Numbered from the stretch's first letter, positions 1 through 12,096 are shown. The stretch is DNA of 64,000 bases from Scenedesmus sp. ARA3 (GCA_004335835.1 RWJK01001315.1:92230-156229), one strand, 5' to 3'. Notes: generated by a model not told the origin, from the sequence alone. Numbers and translations are program-made.

Positions 1-183
1 GTCACAGTAGCAGCAGTGTTATAGTCAGCCCATGGCATCTGGTGAATGTGCTCACCGCACCTGCAGTGGCTGCAGCAGCTCAGCGGCTGCTGACTTATAA
101 ACTGCTATATGCACTGCCTTTGTGTCAGCTTCTGGTGCCCGCATGTGAGCGAGCGCTGCCTGGGCCTCCTTTCCTATCCGCAG

Positions 184-2798
184 GGCCACCTGGCGCGCGT
201 GGGTGAGGAGCGCTGCGCGTTTGTGCGGCCCATGGTGTTTGCCAACAAGGCCATGGCTGGGCGCACACACATGGAGGCACAGGTGAAGCGGCAGCAGCAG
301 CAGCGCTGGAGGCTGGTGGTGTCTGCATGATGTAGGCTGGCTGAGGCATGGCTGTGCACCTGGAGGAGGCCGAATGCCATTTGTGACGTGGCGACAGCAG
401 CACAGCAGCAGGGGGCAGGTAGCGCAGCAGCAGCTGGCCACTGCTGAAAGCCGTGCTTTGCCGCTGGCTGCGCTTTGCTGCGTTGGAGTAGAATCAGCTG
501 TGTGCCTGATATGCTGCAGCCCCTGCTCCGTTTGCAGCAGCTGTACATGACACGATTGCGTGCCTGCCTAGCTCCTGCGCCTGCTAACGCACATGTTATG
601 CCTACCCTCGTGTCTGTTGCGCCCATGCTGCTGCTGCTGCTGCTGCTGCGTGCTGCCGCAGGTGGATGACTGGCTGGCGGAGGCAGGGGTGACCCCGCCA
701 GGCAACGGCGTGGAGGCGCACCTGTGGGGCGCAGGCGGCAGCAGCGAGGCCTCCACTGACGAGAGCGCTGCTGCTGCTGCTGTTGATGTGTCGCTGATGA
801 GCCCTGCGGAGCGTGCCGAGTACGAGGAGCGCAAGCTGAAGCTGCGCAAGGCCATGGTGGGTGGTGGTGGGAATGAGGGATGGCACTGCTGCTGCAACTT
901 TGCTTTGGGACTTCATTTGTGTGTGCGTTGTGCGTGCTCAGGAGTGCTGACACATGTCACGCCAGTGGTTGCCGCTGTGCCCCCGGCCTGCGTGTGTGCA
1001 GTTGCCTTGCCTTGAGCAGTGCTGCGGGTTGCTGCAAGGGCTGGGTACGCATGATGCACTTGTGTGATGTGTTTCAAACTGCTGCAATGCACTGCGCCAT
1101 CCACCTTGCATTATACTGCAGGGTGAGAGCCTGGCTGATGACGAGGACGTTGACCAGGATGCAGCGCAGCGCCGCCTGGCCCTGATGGCGGCAGTCTCGG
1201 GCGACAACTGGAGTGCAGTGGTGTCGCAGCAGACCGAGGAGACGCTGGCAGCAGCAATGGCAGCAGGCGGTGGGAGGCTGGGCGGCAGGCAGACCAGCGC
1301 GCCTGCGCTGGCAGTTGCAGCAGCAGCAGCAGCAGGGGGTGGCAGTGGGCCTGAGCAGCAGCCGGCAGCTGGCGGTGCTGTTGTGAGTCCGTTCAGCAAG
1401 CCGACTGTGCACCGGCAAGTTGGGGAGAAGCGTGACCAGGCAGGCAAGGATGCATCACAGGTGAGGGGTGGATTTTGAAGCTGTGTTACTTGGTGGCAAA
1501 GGTGCAGCTAGTTACGTCTTGCTGCACTGGTGTGCTGCCGCCTCCTAGGCACTGCACTCGAGCGCATGTAACATGCACCAGCTGCTCTGCCTTCAGCACA
1601 GCTAGACCGCTGCATCACTCGCACCTATTATGGGCCCTTCTCCCGCCAGCACACCTCATATCAGCGGCTGCCCCTATTTTGCCCAGCTTCACTGCACCCA
1701 ACATTGCACGGCACTGCGTTCTGCGCCGCACTGCTCTCCCCTCACGGCTGCAGGCTGGCGCCCCACTTCTCACAGCACTTGCTACTTGTGTAACCATGCA
1801 ACCAACTAACTTGCTGCCGCCGTTCTGCTGTGCGCCTCCTATGCAGGTTGGCGCGCCACCACCCGAAATGACAGTGTCGTCTGTTGACGCCGCGCTGGAG
1901 GAGGTGCGGCCCTACCTGCTGGCTGACGGCGGTGACGTGGCGGTGGTGGGCGTGGAGGCTGGCGTGGTGGCTGTGGCGCTGCAGGGCGCCTGCAGCAGCT
2001 GCGCCAGCAGCAGCGCCACGCTCAAGATGGGCATTGAGCGGCAGCTGCGGGCGGTGTTTGGGGAGCAGCTGCGCGAGGTGGTGCAGGTGAGGTTGGGGGN
2101 NNNNNNNNNNTGTGGCTGGGAGGGGAGGGGCATGCGGGCAGTAAATGGGGGGTTGGTGCAGATGAGGCTGCGGCTGTGGCTGCCGGGGACGGGCCTGCTG
2201 GGCTGCAGTGGTTGTGGTGGGGGGGTTGGTGCAGGTGAAGCGGTGAGGTTGACGGGGGTGTGTTGGCAGGGGAGGGGCCTGGTGGGCTGCAGCAGTTGGC
2301 AGGCTGGCATGCTTGCTGGTGGGTTTGAGCGCTCTGGCTGCCTGCAAACTTCAAATAGTTGCTTGCCAGGGGCTTGTGTCCGGGTCAGCACATGCGGCTG
2401 TTGCACAGCCTGCTCCTTCTGCTGCTTGGTGCCGCTGTGCTGTTAGCACCATGTTGCCGCTTCCCTTCACGTCAAGTTTTGCATCCCCAAGCCGCATGGC
2501 CGAGCCTCACAAGCCCATCGTCGCTGCCACCTGCCTGCCTGTCTGCCACTCATCACAGGTGGACAGCGGCGGCAAGCCCAAAGCCAGCGTGGAGGCCGTG
2601 GACATGCACCTCAATATGCTGCGCAGCGCAGTGGCCAACCTGGGGGGTGCAGTGGAGGTGGCCAGTGTGGGCAGCGGCGTGGCTGTGCTGCACTACAGGG
2701 GGCCCGCGCCTATTGGCAAGGGCATTGCTGCTGCGGTGAAGGACGCCTTCCCTGACCTGAAAGAGGTGGTGATGAGGGACTTCCCCGCACAGCAGTAG
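184..2798 (+). CDS. NFU-type iron-sulfur scaffold protein (5' end outside window)
   Basis: Probable Fe-S cluster carrier of the NifU C-terminal (NFU) family; plant members act in plastids or mitochondria. Exons read: 184-282, 662-856, 1122-1460, 1847-2086, 2559-2798 (TAG). All junctions are GT-AG and phase 0, giving at least 370 residues. Exon 4 is a full NFU domain: it opens with VDAALEEVRPYLLADGGD and holds the CxxC cluster site in GACSSCASSSATLKMGIE. Exon 5 is a second NFU-like domain without the CxxC pair, the two-domain layout of plastid CNFU proteins. Exons 1-3 encode an Ala- and Gln-rich N-terminal part that I do not recognise. It is joined only by reading phase, so it could belong to an upstream gene. 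An 11-base run of N lies in intron 4. No start codon or transit peptide is visible. Confidence 0.72.
2100..2110. other. assembly gap (11 N)
   Basis: Run of N in intron 4 of the NFU gene, directly after a G-rich donor region. The true length is unknown. No coding exon is interrupted. Confidence 0.95.
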
Positions 2799-3193
2799 CA
2801 GCAGCAGCAGCATAGTTCTTGTGCGTCATGGTCATGCTGCTGGAGCATGGCGTTACCTACACCTACGCTCTTCAAGTTGCCGCATGTATCTAATAGGATT
2901 ACCCCTGGATGCCAGGCAGATTTGTTGCACGTGGCTATGTGTTGGACGATCCGATTGCCAGCTGCGACTCTTGGAATAATCATATGTGTTATCATGCTGC
3001 ACCAGGCACTGCTGCTGGTTGTGTGCTTTCATCAGCAGTGTCTGGTGCAGCACAGCAATGTGTTCTGCCCATTGCTTTCCTGCGAATGCAGTCTGTTGCC
3101 TGCATATGTTTCTGCTTGGAGGCCTGGGCAATTTTTGGCAAGACGCATGTCTTGTTTCGTGTAGAATGCGATGAAGATATTTGCCTTGAAACT

Positions 3194-3198
3194 TGTAA
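3194..3198 (+). terminator. candidate TGTAA poly(A) signal of the NFU gene
   Basis: TGTAA, the usual chlorophycean polyadenylation motif, lies about 400 bases after the NFU stop codon. A second TGTAA is near 3310. Either could end the transcript. The rest of 2799-3690 holds no gene I can support: it is 3' UTR of NFU and the promoter or 5' UTR of the next gene. Confidence 0.4.
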
Positions 3199-3690
3199 TG
3201 GTAGATATGTCCAGTTGACCTGAGCAGGCCGATGCAGTGCAGCAGTAGGATGTTGCACATCCACGGCAGATAACGGTCATGCCGACTGCTGCAAATTAAT
3301 CAATCGCTTTGTAACACGCTAGCAGCACCCATGCACAGCTGGGTACAATGGTCTTCAGCTCCACGAGCACGATGCACGTGCTGCCCGTACAGTTGTACTG
3401 CTTCATCGTGCTCCAAGGATTCCATATGTGCAGCGCACAAACTTGAAAGTGCTGAAACCTTTTCTTGGTGCGATTGGAAGTCGTTTCGCGTTCTCAGCTG
3501 CGGTTGTTGCAGAGAGCGATTGTCCAGAGTTTTGACGTGCGTAACAGTGATGCACAGGCCCAGGGCGACGACCTTTCAGCTGCGAGCTTCACGAGTTTCA
3601 TGCACGGAGCGATTTGAAACCTTCAAAATTCATCGCAAGGTGTTTCTTTGCTGTGAGAATCGCACCAGCGACATTTGCAACAGCAGCAGG

Positions 3691-5058
3691 ATGGCCACAC
3701 TCAGCGTGTCCGCACGGCTGTCGCCTCGCCCCTGCAGCAGCCGTACACACCCTACACGTGTAGCACTGTGCTCTAGCGTATGCTCAAGGCCGTGCATTGC
3801 CTCCCCACGCCATCGGAGCCGCAACAATACTTTAATGCACAGCAGCAGCGGTGACATGCCTCCTGACATGTCCACCTCAGGCAAAGCCAGCTCCAATGAG
3901 GGCCAGCTGCAGCAGCAGCAGGACATGGCCGACTTGGGTGAGGCCCGGCCAGGTGCAGTGCCCAACCCTGACGCCGCAGCAATGGCAGAGAGCAATGTTG
4001 GCCCAAGCCCAAGTCCAGGCAGCAGCAGCAGCAGCAGCAGCGGTGGCGCTGGCATGCGTGATGCCAGTAATGCCAACCCTGGCGTCACCCCCAACCCTGA
4101 CGCGGCGGCCCTTGCAGACAGGAACGTGGGCCAGGGCAGCACTGGCGCTGCAGGACCAGCTGGAAGCATGGGAGTGCAGGACAGGGCCCCTGCCACTGTA
4201 CTGCCCTCATCTGGCAGCATGGCTGATAGGGTGGCCCAGGGCATGGCTGAAGCCAGGTGAGATGCAGGCAGGGCACACAGCACACACAGCTGCAGGCAGC
4301 CCAAACCTGGCAGCTATCAGTGCAATACATGTTGTCTGTGAGCGCAGCTACTGTACACAACCACCAACAGGCCCTCAGTGCTGCTGGCAAGTTTTGATCG
4401 TTTGTTTGCTGACTCTGGTTGGGCCACAGGCGGCCCTGGTAGCCTCCAGGCAGCTGCTTTGCGGCTGCATGAAGGTTGATGGCTAAAGCGCTCATTCTTT
4501 GCGTGCACTTTGTGTTAGCGGCAGTGCCACGAAAACATGCAAGCGTACGGCATGGTAACACACCATGACTTTGCTGTGTCCCCTCTGCTGCTGCCATGCC
4601 CTGCAGCTCTCCTGGCAGCACGCCAGATGACAAGACAGAGCCTGCAAAGGTGACACAGCAGAACTACATATTCAGCACTGTAGGTCAGCGCGAACCATGC
4701 TTGCCAGCGGCGGCACTGCCAGATTTATGCATGCTGAGGTGCTGCATGGGCGTGACTTGTGTCAGCAGCAAAGTGCAGACAAGCCAGCAGCGACTGGAGC
4801 CGCCACCTTCAACTTTGACAGGATGCTATGCTGCTGCTGGAGGCCGTGCAGGATGGTGCAGCAGTGTGTGTGATAGCGTCGAGTTCTGCTGGCCAACTAT
4901 GTTGCATGCTGCTAGCAGTGCGTCAACTGCCTCTGCTGCTGCTTCTGCTGCTGCTGCTGCCGCCGCCTGTGCTTAGGGATCTGACCCCGGCATCGCAGGT
5001 GGCCTGTGACAACTTGCCCCAGATGCCACAGCATGCCACAGCATGTGGTGCCTGTTGA
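3691..5058 (+). CDS. hypothetical low-complexity protein, possibly plastid-targeted
   Basis: Function not recognised. Proposed exons 3691-4256, 4607-4649 and 4999-5058 (TGA) join in phase to 222 residues. The chosen ATG follows an open stretch and begins a Ser/Arg/Ala-rich, acid-poor segment of about 45 residues typical of an algal plastid or mitochondrial presequence (MATLSVSARLSPRP...). The body is Gly/Ser/Pro-rich and contains two copies of a roughly 20-residue unit with the shared core PNPDAAA followed by NVG. It has no membrane segment and no catalytic motif. The last exon ends in a short Cys-containing tail and is the least certain part; the message could instead run on from exon 2. The hydrophilic repeat is loosely like LEA or stress proteins, but I would not assign that. 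Confidence 0.42.
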
Positions 5059-6240
5059 GCCGCTGCACAGCCGCTGCACAGCAGCAGCGCTGCAGCAACC
5101 AGCTGGTTCTGATGGCAGTGCACAGCTATGAGAAGAGCAACGAGCAAGAGCTTGCGTTGGCGGCCATGCTGTAGTGTAGTGGGCATGACGCGCCCAGCAC
5201 AGGCTTTGGATTTCAGAGCTGCTGGGTGCCAGGTGGCTGAGCAGTCTAGTGCTGCCGCAGCGTTAGCCTGCCGCAGGCTGCAGCATACTGTGGCAACCTG
5301 CGCAATGCATGGCTGCAGCCGGCGTGTTGCGCTGCGGCAGCGTTGTCGTGTTACCACCCATGCAGTGTCAGCCTGGACTGCTTAGGAGGCCCATGTATCC
5401 TGGGGTACTTCCAGAGGCTTGAAACAGAGAATACGTGTTACCAAGAGGGACTTGACTCGGTCATGGTTGTCAAGCATGGGCCAGACCAAAGGCATGCAAG
5501 CTTGTCAAACATACTTTACATCACTTGCAGTGATGCATGGTTGCGAATTTCGTCTATGCAAAGTTGTTGACAGAGAGTTTGCATATGTTGTTTCGTCAGC
5601 GCTGGGCGCGTGCACACATGCAATGGCCAATGTCTGACGTACTTTGGTACAACATGTTTGTTTCTGAGGACGCAAGCTGTGTAACACGCCGACATCCTGC
5701 TGCATGTGAGCTTCTGTGCTTATGGCGCAACACACATGGTGACGGCACTGCAGATCTGTGGCATAAGGTGGCCAACCACCCACATTCCAAGCTCTTGGCT
5801 TGCTTGTGCTTCCTCCAGCTGAATGCTCTGATAGCCAGCTGCAGCGCTGCAACCAACTGCCATTTAATGGCATGCACTGCACAGTGCGCTTTGTGAGCAT
5901 CAAGAACACCTGATCAGAGGTTGGTTACGTGTCCACTGATAAAAGGGGCTGCACGCTGGCAGCCGATGTGAACGAACATGAGGGATGCCTCATGCCATAC
6001 ACTTGACAGCGTAAGCATGGTCGTGACAGAGACCACGTCACCAGAAGACATCCTAAACAAGCAGCAAAGTAAAACATCGGGCAAGGCCACAGCGGGGTCA
6101 ACGGCGACCAACCCAACCAAAGACACAAATGCATCTGTGCAGCTGTGCCGCACAGCGCCAGCAGAACACAGCTCGTTTGACGTGTTGTGCGCTGATTCTG
6201 GAAGCCACACAAGTCACGGACGTTAGCCCTGCCGCAAGAG
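5059..6240. other. intergenic, no supported gene
   Basis: About 1.2 kb with only short overlapping open frames on both strands that lack plausible splice structure or recognisable domains. It should contain the 3' UTRs of two convergent genes (3691-5058 forward, 6241-8378 reverse). TGTAA at 5680-5684 on the plus strand, and its reverse complement at 5516-5520, are possible distant poly(A) motifs. Confidence 0.5.
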
Positions 6241-7182
6241 TCAGCCTGAGCGCGGCTTGGCGGGCTGGCGGGTCCATAGCCAGCAGAATGGTGCTTTGTA
6301 TTTGTTGGTGCCATCAGGGGCGCCAGGGTTGCCGTCAGGCTTTGGCGCATCAACTGTTGGATCAGGGCACGGCGGCGTGGCGCTGCCTTGTTTGTAAGTG
6401 TAATCATTCCAGTACACCTCCCAGTCGCTGCCTTTGAGTAGCTCGTTTTGATACTCGGTTTTGGCTGTCGAGTATGCAGTGTTGTTGTACATCGCAACAT
6501 GCCAGGGTGTGCCTGTGCTGCCGTTGGCCATCAAGGGGCCCTTGGTCTCCATCTCCATGATGCCTGCAGCGCGCATGCAGCAGGGCAGTGGCAGGACTGT
6601 CAGCACCAAGCTGCAACAATGCTGCAATTGCACTTGTTTGACGTGGTTGACTCTTGCATGTCAGTGCAACGTCAAGTGGGCAGCGCTGGACCAAAAGCAA
6701 AACACGCTCTCGCCAGATACAATCAATATGCTTGTCACATTCCCTGTACGCTCTAGATGGGTGCATGGCAGAACAGGAGCTGCAAGCCGAGCACTGTGCT
6801 TTGGCAGCAGCAGCTTTCTGTGTCAGTGTCCTGTGCAGCATGCATACTCACACAAGCTGCTGTCACATCCACAGTAAGAACAGCAGGTCAGCTGCAGTGC
6901 AGAGCACATGCATTGCACCATCTAAGTGGCAGCCAGGATAGTGCTCACCAAAGTCTGTCAGGGCTGTTGCCTTCACGCTGCTAGTTTTGGTCCAAAGGTT
7001 TTGCAGACTGTTGAGGCACTTTGCAAGTGCATCAAGCCTTCTGGACTTCAAGATGACAGTGTAGGCAGGCTTGTCGTAGTTCAGCTTTGTGCTGAAGCAG
7101 CAGCGACAGCAACGACAGCAGCGGCAGCAGCGACAGCAGTAGGAGCCGCAGCGTCAACACACATCATCCGACAGAAACAGCG

Positions 7183-7217
<35 letters not shown>

Positions 7218-8378
7218 TTGTCCATGTGCTATTGACACATGCAACGTGCAGCAATAGACCACAGATTTAATCTATAGACTTGTACTTTGCAGAGACATGC
7301 ACGCTTCACTCTTTGCATGATCACATGAGGACCCCACTCACAGGTTCCAGGGGTGGTTTCCGCAATCGATGTCTGAGCCGGTCTTGTGGCCGATGCAGCT
7401 GCAGGTCACGTTGCCAGTGGTGACCTTCTGCTTCTGGCAGACAGAGCTGCTGAGCTTCCACGCACTGGTCTGCAGAGTGGCCAAGTTGTCGCCGCACTTG
7501 AACTTTGTTGAATTGAGCCATTGCGAAACACGTTCACGTGTCATCTCTTTGTAGCTGCTGGTGGAGTTCTGCTTGCCTTTGAAGGTGGCTATGGTGATGT
7601 GGCGCCCGCCATAGTCCAGCTGGCTGTTGCGCTTGAACCCCAGCAGCAGGATGACCTCCTTCTCGCCCTTGGGCAGCTTAGGCTTGAGCGCTGCAGGCGA
7701 GCCTGCCGACGTCGGGCCCACATCCAGAGCATCTGCAGCTGCCACAGCCTCACCGCTGCTGTCACTGGCAGCTGCTGCAGCAGCGGCCATGCTAGCAGCA
7801 GCAGCACCCAGAGTGGCACTATCGGTGGAGGGTGCAACTTGTGCTGGCATGGCCTCACCTGCTGCTGCGGCACCACTGCTGCTATAAGCATCAGGGCTGG
7901 CCAGTGCAGCAGCGTTGGCTTCCTGCAGCAGCACAGTCAAGGCACTGGTCAGCTTTGCTTGCATGCTTGGGGCTGACAACCGGCTGGTGCAGACAGGTCA
8001 TTGCGCTAAGATAGTGCAAATATGTGTTGCGCAGCATCCAGCAGCGACTATCCTGGGCTATCAGCCCGGGCTGCAGCTGTCACAGCACCCAGCTAGTGAC
8101 CGAGGGTTCTTCGGACATTCTCAACTGGCATGTAGGCATACGCTGCACAACAAATTACGTGTTCGCAATGAGTATAGGAAGAACCGTACGGGCTGCACGT
8201 GGAGACGTGCACGTGCAAACACATCTGGTTGAGGGGGGCCAGGTGCTGCTGACGAGAACGTGCTTACCGGCAGAGTCACGACATCCTGACCTTGAGAGTA
8301 GGACACCATGGCAAGAATCAAAGTCACCAGCACAACCGAAATGCGGCGACGTGCAGGGGGGTGATCCATCAGCTGCAT
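6241..8378 (-). CDS. secreted or membrane-anchored protein with 2H-phosphoesterase-like His motifs
   Basis: Exons in transcript order: 8378-8268, 7922-7342, 7091-6949, 6563-6241 (TGA). Phases 0, 2 and 1 all match, giving 385 residues. Residues 10-30 are an RRR-led hydrophobic stretch, a signal peptide or anchor. An Ala/Ser-rich linker follows (about 38-120). The conserved-looking part is residues 125-350, with seven or more Cys. It contains GGRHITIATF (H145) and TPWHVAMYNN (H300). Two His-x-(Thr/Ala)-hydrophobic motifs about 150 residues apart in one domain are the hallmark of 2H (LigT/CPDase-like) phosphoesterases, which act on 2',3'-cyclic or other nucleotide phosphodiesters. That assignment is inferred from the motifs only. 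An alternative in-frame ATG lies at 8369. Acceptor choice for exon 2 rests on the pyrimidine tract and CAG at 7923-7928. Divergent from the Cdh-A gene. Confidence 0.6.
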
Positions 8379-8502
8379 GAGATCCCTGAAGCAGCGCGAT
8401 CGTACCCTGATTTGGTTAGGCAATTATAATCAATAATACTACAATGTATTATAGCTCAGTACAGCATGGGATCAGCTGTGTATTGAAAAGCACGACCTCG
8501 GG

Positions 8503-8510
8503 TATATATT
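8503..8510 (+). promoter_or_regulatory. TATA-like element upstream of Cdh-A
   Basis: TATATATT about 540 bases before the signal-peptide exon of Cdh-A. A comparable AT-rich element (14388-14404) sits about 580 bases before the same exon of Cdh-B. Both are followed at different distances by the shared string GTTATTGACAA. The region 8379-9039 also has an AT-rich patch (8421-8456) that could serve the divergent 2H-like gene. No other gene is seen there. Confidence 0.35.
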
Positions 8511-9039
8511 GGCGAACCAGTTATTGACAAATCCCGCATCATACGTGCTCGCAGCCGTGCACACCAAGACCAGCAACATGTACCCAGTCCAGTGACCGGT
8601 TGATGCGTGGCGTGTGCTTGTTGAGCTGTGGCGCAGCTGGCACGGCTGAGCTGTACTACAGCTGGAGACAAATTCATCCACGCGCTCCTTGTGGCACAGC
8701 AACATGCTTTCAGTGAGGTGAGATCGTTCCTAAACTGCTCCTTGCAGATGTCTGCGTTAAATGGTTCCGCCGTGACAGCGAGCGAAAAGACGAGCAGGTG
8801 CATGCACTTGGTCGTCAGGCATTTCCAGCGTTTCAGCTGTCCAGGAGCTCGCAATCGGTAGCTGTCGCAATAAATATGTGATAGGTCGGCAGCAGCGGCT
8901 GCGCTTGAGTACGATGGCGCTGCTGCAGATGTGTTCAGGCTTCAGCGCCCAGGCATGCCAATGTGCAGTGCCTTGGTGCTTGCCTGGCAAGCTTACCACC
9001 ACCTCGTTGAGTATTACCACGGCTGTCGCAAGCGTGCAG

Positions 9040-9858
9040 GCTGGGAAGCTCGCTGCTGCCAGCAGCTGTGGCTTGGCTTCTGGTGTGCCTGATGGTGCCA
9101 CCAGTGACTGTGACCGCATTCACACCATGCAACAAGCCCTGTTTTGACCAAAAGGTGAGGCAGATGCAGTTCCAAGGTTACTTGCATGCTGTAGATGCAC
9201 AACCCAGTGAGAGATCAGGTATGCCAGCTGAAACGCGCAGCAACCTGAAATTGAAATGCAAGGTGAAGTGCTGCCATGTGTGCAGCCTGCTGGCAGCGCT
9301 GCTGCCCTGCAGCTGCCATTTTGACAGCAATGCTCAGCACCTGTACGCTCCCTGTGCGGCATGCTGAACCTGACCAGCTGCCCTCTTGTGTCACTTTGCG
9401 CAGGCGTTTCCCATCACCCCTTCCTCAGGCCTCACAAAAGAGATGTTCAACACGTGAGGTTTGCGCAAGCTGTGTTGTGACACACCATACCCTGCAGCCT
9501 GGGCAAGGCATGTGCAGCCAGTCACTGGCCAGGCAATGAACCGCAATGAAGAAGCAGCAGACCTTGTACACAACGCCACAGCACTAGTGCACTGCCCCTG
9601 CGCCGCCTGCCACCAGTGTTGACCAGCAGCTGCTCTGTCCCGCCTGCCGCAGGTACACATGCCTGCGTGACCCCTCCGCGGACTGCCGGCTGGCGCACGA
9701 GTTCCGCGACCGGCCCCCAGGCAATGCATGGTACGGCCCTGATGCGCACTGCAACAGCTGCGACATCTACTTCACGTGAGCCGGCTTCTCAGCAGGGCTG
9801 AAAGCCATGTAGAAGCTGCCTGCCAGCACCCTGGGAGCTGCTGCTGCTGCTCCTGCTG

Positions 9859-9912
<54 letters not shown>

Positions 9913-10949
9913 AGCAGCCGGGCGGTAGTGTCGCTGTAACGGCTGTGGTTGTTGCTGCTGCTGCTGCTGCTGCTGCTGGGGTGTGTGTGACTGCTGTCCC
10001 CATCCAGCCGCTAAAGCTGAAATCGTGCGGCCTGCTTGTGCTGCAGTTACTGCGCACAGAAAGACGGCTCCATGAACACTGGCACTCTGAAGTTTGTCAC
10101 CAACGGAGGCAGCCCAGTTTCAACCACGCGGCATGCCCTGGTGAGATGCACTTTGTGCAAGACAAACATGTCTTAAGAGAGGCTTCCATCAGCCACCAGA
10201 ACAGCTGCTTGGGTGCACAAGCTGCAGTAGCGTGGCTTGCTTCGCATTGAGCAGGGTCTGCAATGGGCTGACCACCCTGCTGGCCAACAGCCTGGGCAGC
10301 AGGACAGATCAACGGAATCAGCCCTGCAGACACAGCGCTTCTGCACAACAATTACTCGTCGGAGCTCCTTTTGAAATCGGCATTGTTGCCTTGCACCCGT
10401 TTGAGAGGCTGCAGTGTTGGCTTGCTGCCGCAGCCACGGACAACATTGCACTGCTGAGCGCCGCTGCACCTGCTGCCTGCCTTGCCAGGTGATGCCTAAC
10501 CAGCCGTGCCGTGGGGTGGAGGTGTGGGAGAGCCCCAGGTGCGGGGGAGAGAAGGCGTGGGATGCTGCGTTGAAGGCGTACACAGATGCCACGGGCAACC
10601 CGAAGGACTACTTCAAGTACGTCATTGCCGTCAACTCGATGAGGAAGCGCACCCGGCAACAGGTCAGGGCACAGGAGCACTGCCCGCAGCGTTGTTTTTG
10701 CTGAATTGCTGTTGACTGGAATTGTTTGCAGTTCATACACCCTGTCCTTGCCCATGGTGTGCTATGCTCAAAGCACTGCATGCAGCACAAGTAGTCAGGT
10801 TGAGCTGGTTGAGGGCGGACGATGTGCACGTGCTTCTTGGCGACTGCTTCATTGCAAGGCCGTGTGCACGGCGCATGCACTGCAGCTGTCTCGGGCGTTG
10901 TATGACGCAACCAGGGCTGGGAGGTTGCGCACAGCAAGTACACACACTC

Positions 10950-11044
<95 letters not shown>

Positions 11045-11951
11045 ACAGGTGTAGCTGCAGTTCTCAGCAGATATGCAGTTGCAGGTGTCACACCTACGAT
11101 TGCGGTGACACCTGGCTGAAACCATCTGCTGTTGCTGCCAATGTGGATGCGTGCCATTTGCTGCGCTGCCGCTGCCGCTGGCGTGCTTGCTGCTGCCACC
11201 TGCAGCTCCACCTGCATGTGGGTACCCTGGCACCTGGAGTGAAGGATGCCCTGGAGAAGGGGCATGCCTGGGCCAAGGGCTCAAAGAAGACCTTCATGAT
11301 TGCTTGCACCAAGGCCAAAGCAGCAGACATATCATGCAAGTTTGATGCCAGCAAGCAGACAGAACCACAAAACACCATTGTCGCAACTTTTGCAGCTGGC
11401 GCCAGTCCATCTGTAGCCAAGCCGTTCGAAACGGTGAGGGCTGCACCTTGCATGCTGCATGCGGGTAGCAGGAAAACAACAGTTGTTGCAAAAAGAGAGA
11501 TGGGGGCAACTATTTTGCTGTCCCAAAGAGCAGGGGGTGTTCATGCGCAGCGTAACGTGCACTGCCGGTGAACGGATTGCATACAGCTAGCAGCGGGCAT
11601 CAGCAGACTCCAGCCCAGAATGCTTTCATAACGGTGCCGCTGTTTTGTCTCTGCTGCTGTCCAGTTCATCCCAGGCATTGCGAGCCACCCTGCATCACTG
11701 CACGCTGCTGCCTTGCTGCCGCAGATTTACGGCACAAACACAAAAGTTCCCAGTCCTCCCGGCCAGAGCACTATCAAGCACTCCATGGGCGTGGTGGCTT
11801 CTGCCGACAATCAGTGGCTCATCCTCAAGCTGCTGGGCGGCGCAGCAGAGTGCCTCCTGGCCGACGAAGCCAAGGACGACCAGAAGTGCAACCCAGCAAG
11901 TTCCCGCCGCCGTGCAGTCGACGCTGCTGCCATGGATGTGGACGCCGCCGC

Positions 11952-11990
<39 letters not shown>

Positions 11991-12096
11991 AGCTGCTGGT
12001 GGTGGTGGTGAACCTGCTGTTGACACCATGGCCACTCCCGACACAACTGTGCCAGGTGTTGTGGATGGCGTGCCTGGCAGGAGGCTGAAGCTGTGA
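9040..12096 (+). CDS. CDP-diacylglycerol diphosphatase-like protein, copy A
   Basis: Resembles bacterial Cdh (CDP-diacylglycerol pyrophosphatase, PF02611, HIT superfamily), which splits CDP-diacylglycerol into CMP and phosphatidate. Exons: 9040-9154, 9404-9453, 9653-9775, 10047-10140, 10489-10662, 11206-11433, 11725-12096 (TGA), in phase, 384 residues plus an unseen start. Exon 9040 encodes a hydrophobic signal sequence and then CNKPCF. The Cdh match rests on VMPNQPCRG, VNSMRKRTRQ, the HIT site QLHLHVG, and a late segment SMGVVASADNQWLIL that parallels the E. coli sequence in order and spacing. In the HIT triad the first His is Gln; the middle (nucleophile) and last His remain. The C-terminus has a poly-Ala tract and a basic tail absent from copy B. 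An ATG may be split by intron 1 (AT at 8578-8579, G at 9040). Introns carry long CTG and CAG runs. Confidence 0.72.
9838..9912 (+). repeat. CTG trinucleotide run, intron of Cdh-A
   Basis: Nearly uninterrupted CTG/CTC repeats between the exons ending at 9775 and starting at 10047. Simple repeat with no coding role. Confidence 0.9.
10953..11042 (+). repeat. (CAG)30 microsatellite, intron of Cdh-A
   Basis: Thirty uninterrupted CAG units (90 bases) in the intron between 10662 and 11206. It is the longest pure trinucleotide run in the window. The Cdh-B intron at the same place lacks it, so it expanded after the duplication. Confidence 0.95.

Noticed and set aside
174..953. Long minus-strand ORF (259 codons)
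   Set aside because: Antisense to phased exons of the NFU gene. In this GC-rich, CAG/CTG-rich DNA the opposite frames stay open by composition alone.
7189..7217. CAG runs as a possible CRISPR-like or regulated repeat array
   Set aside because: Plain trinucleotide microsatellites without unique spacers; common throughout this eukaryotic window.
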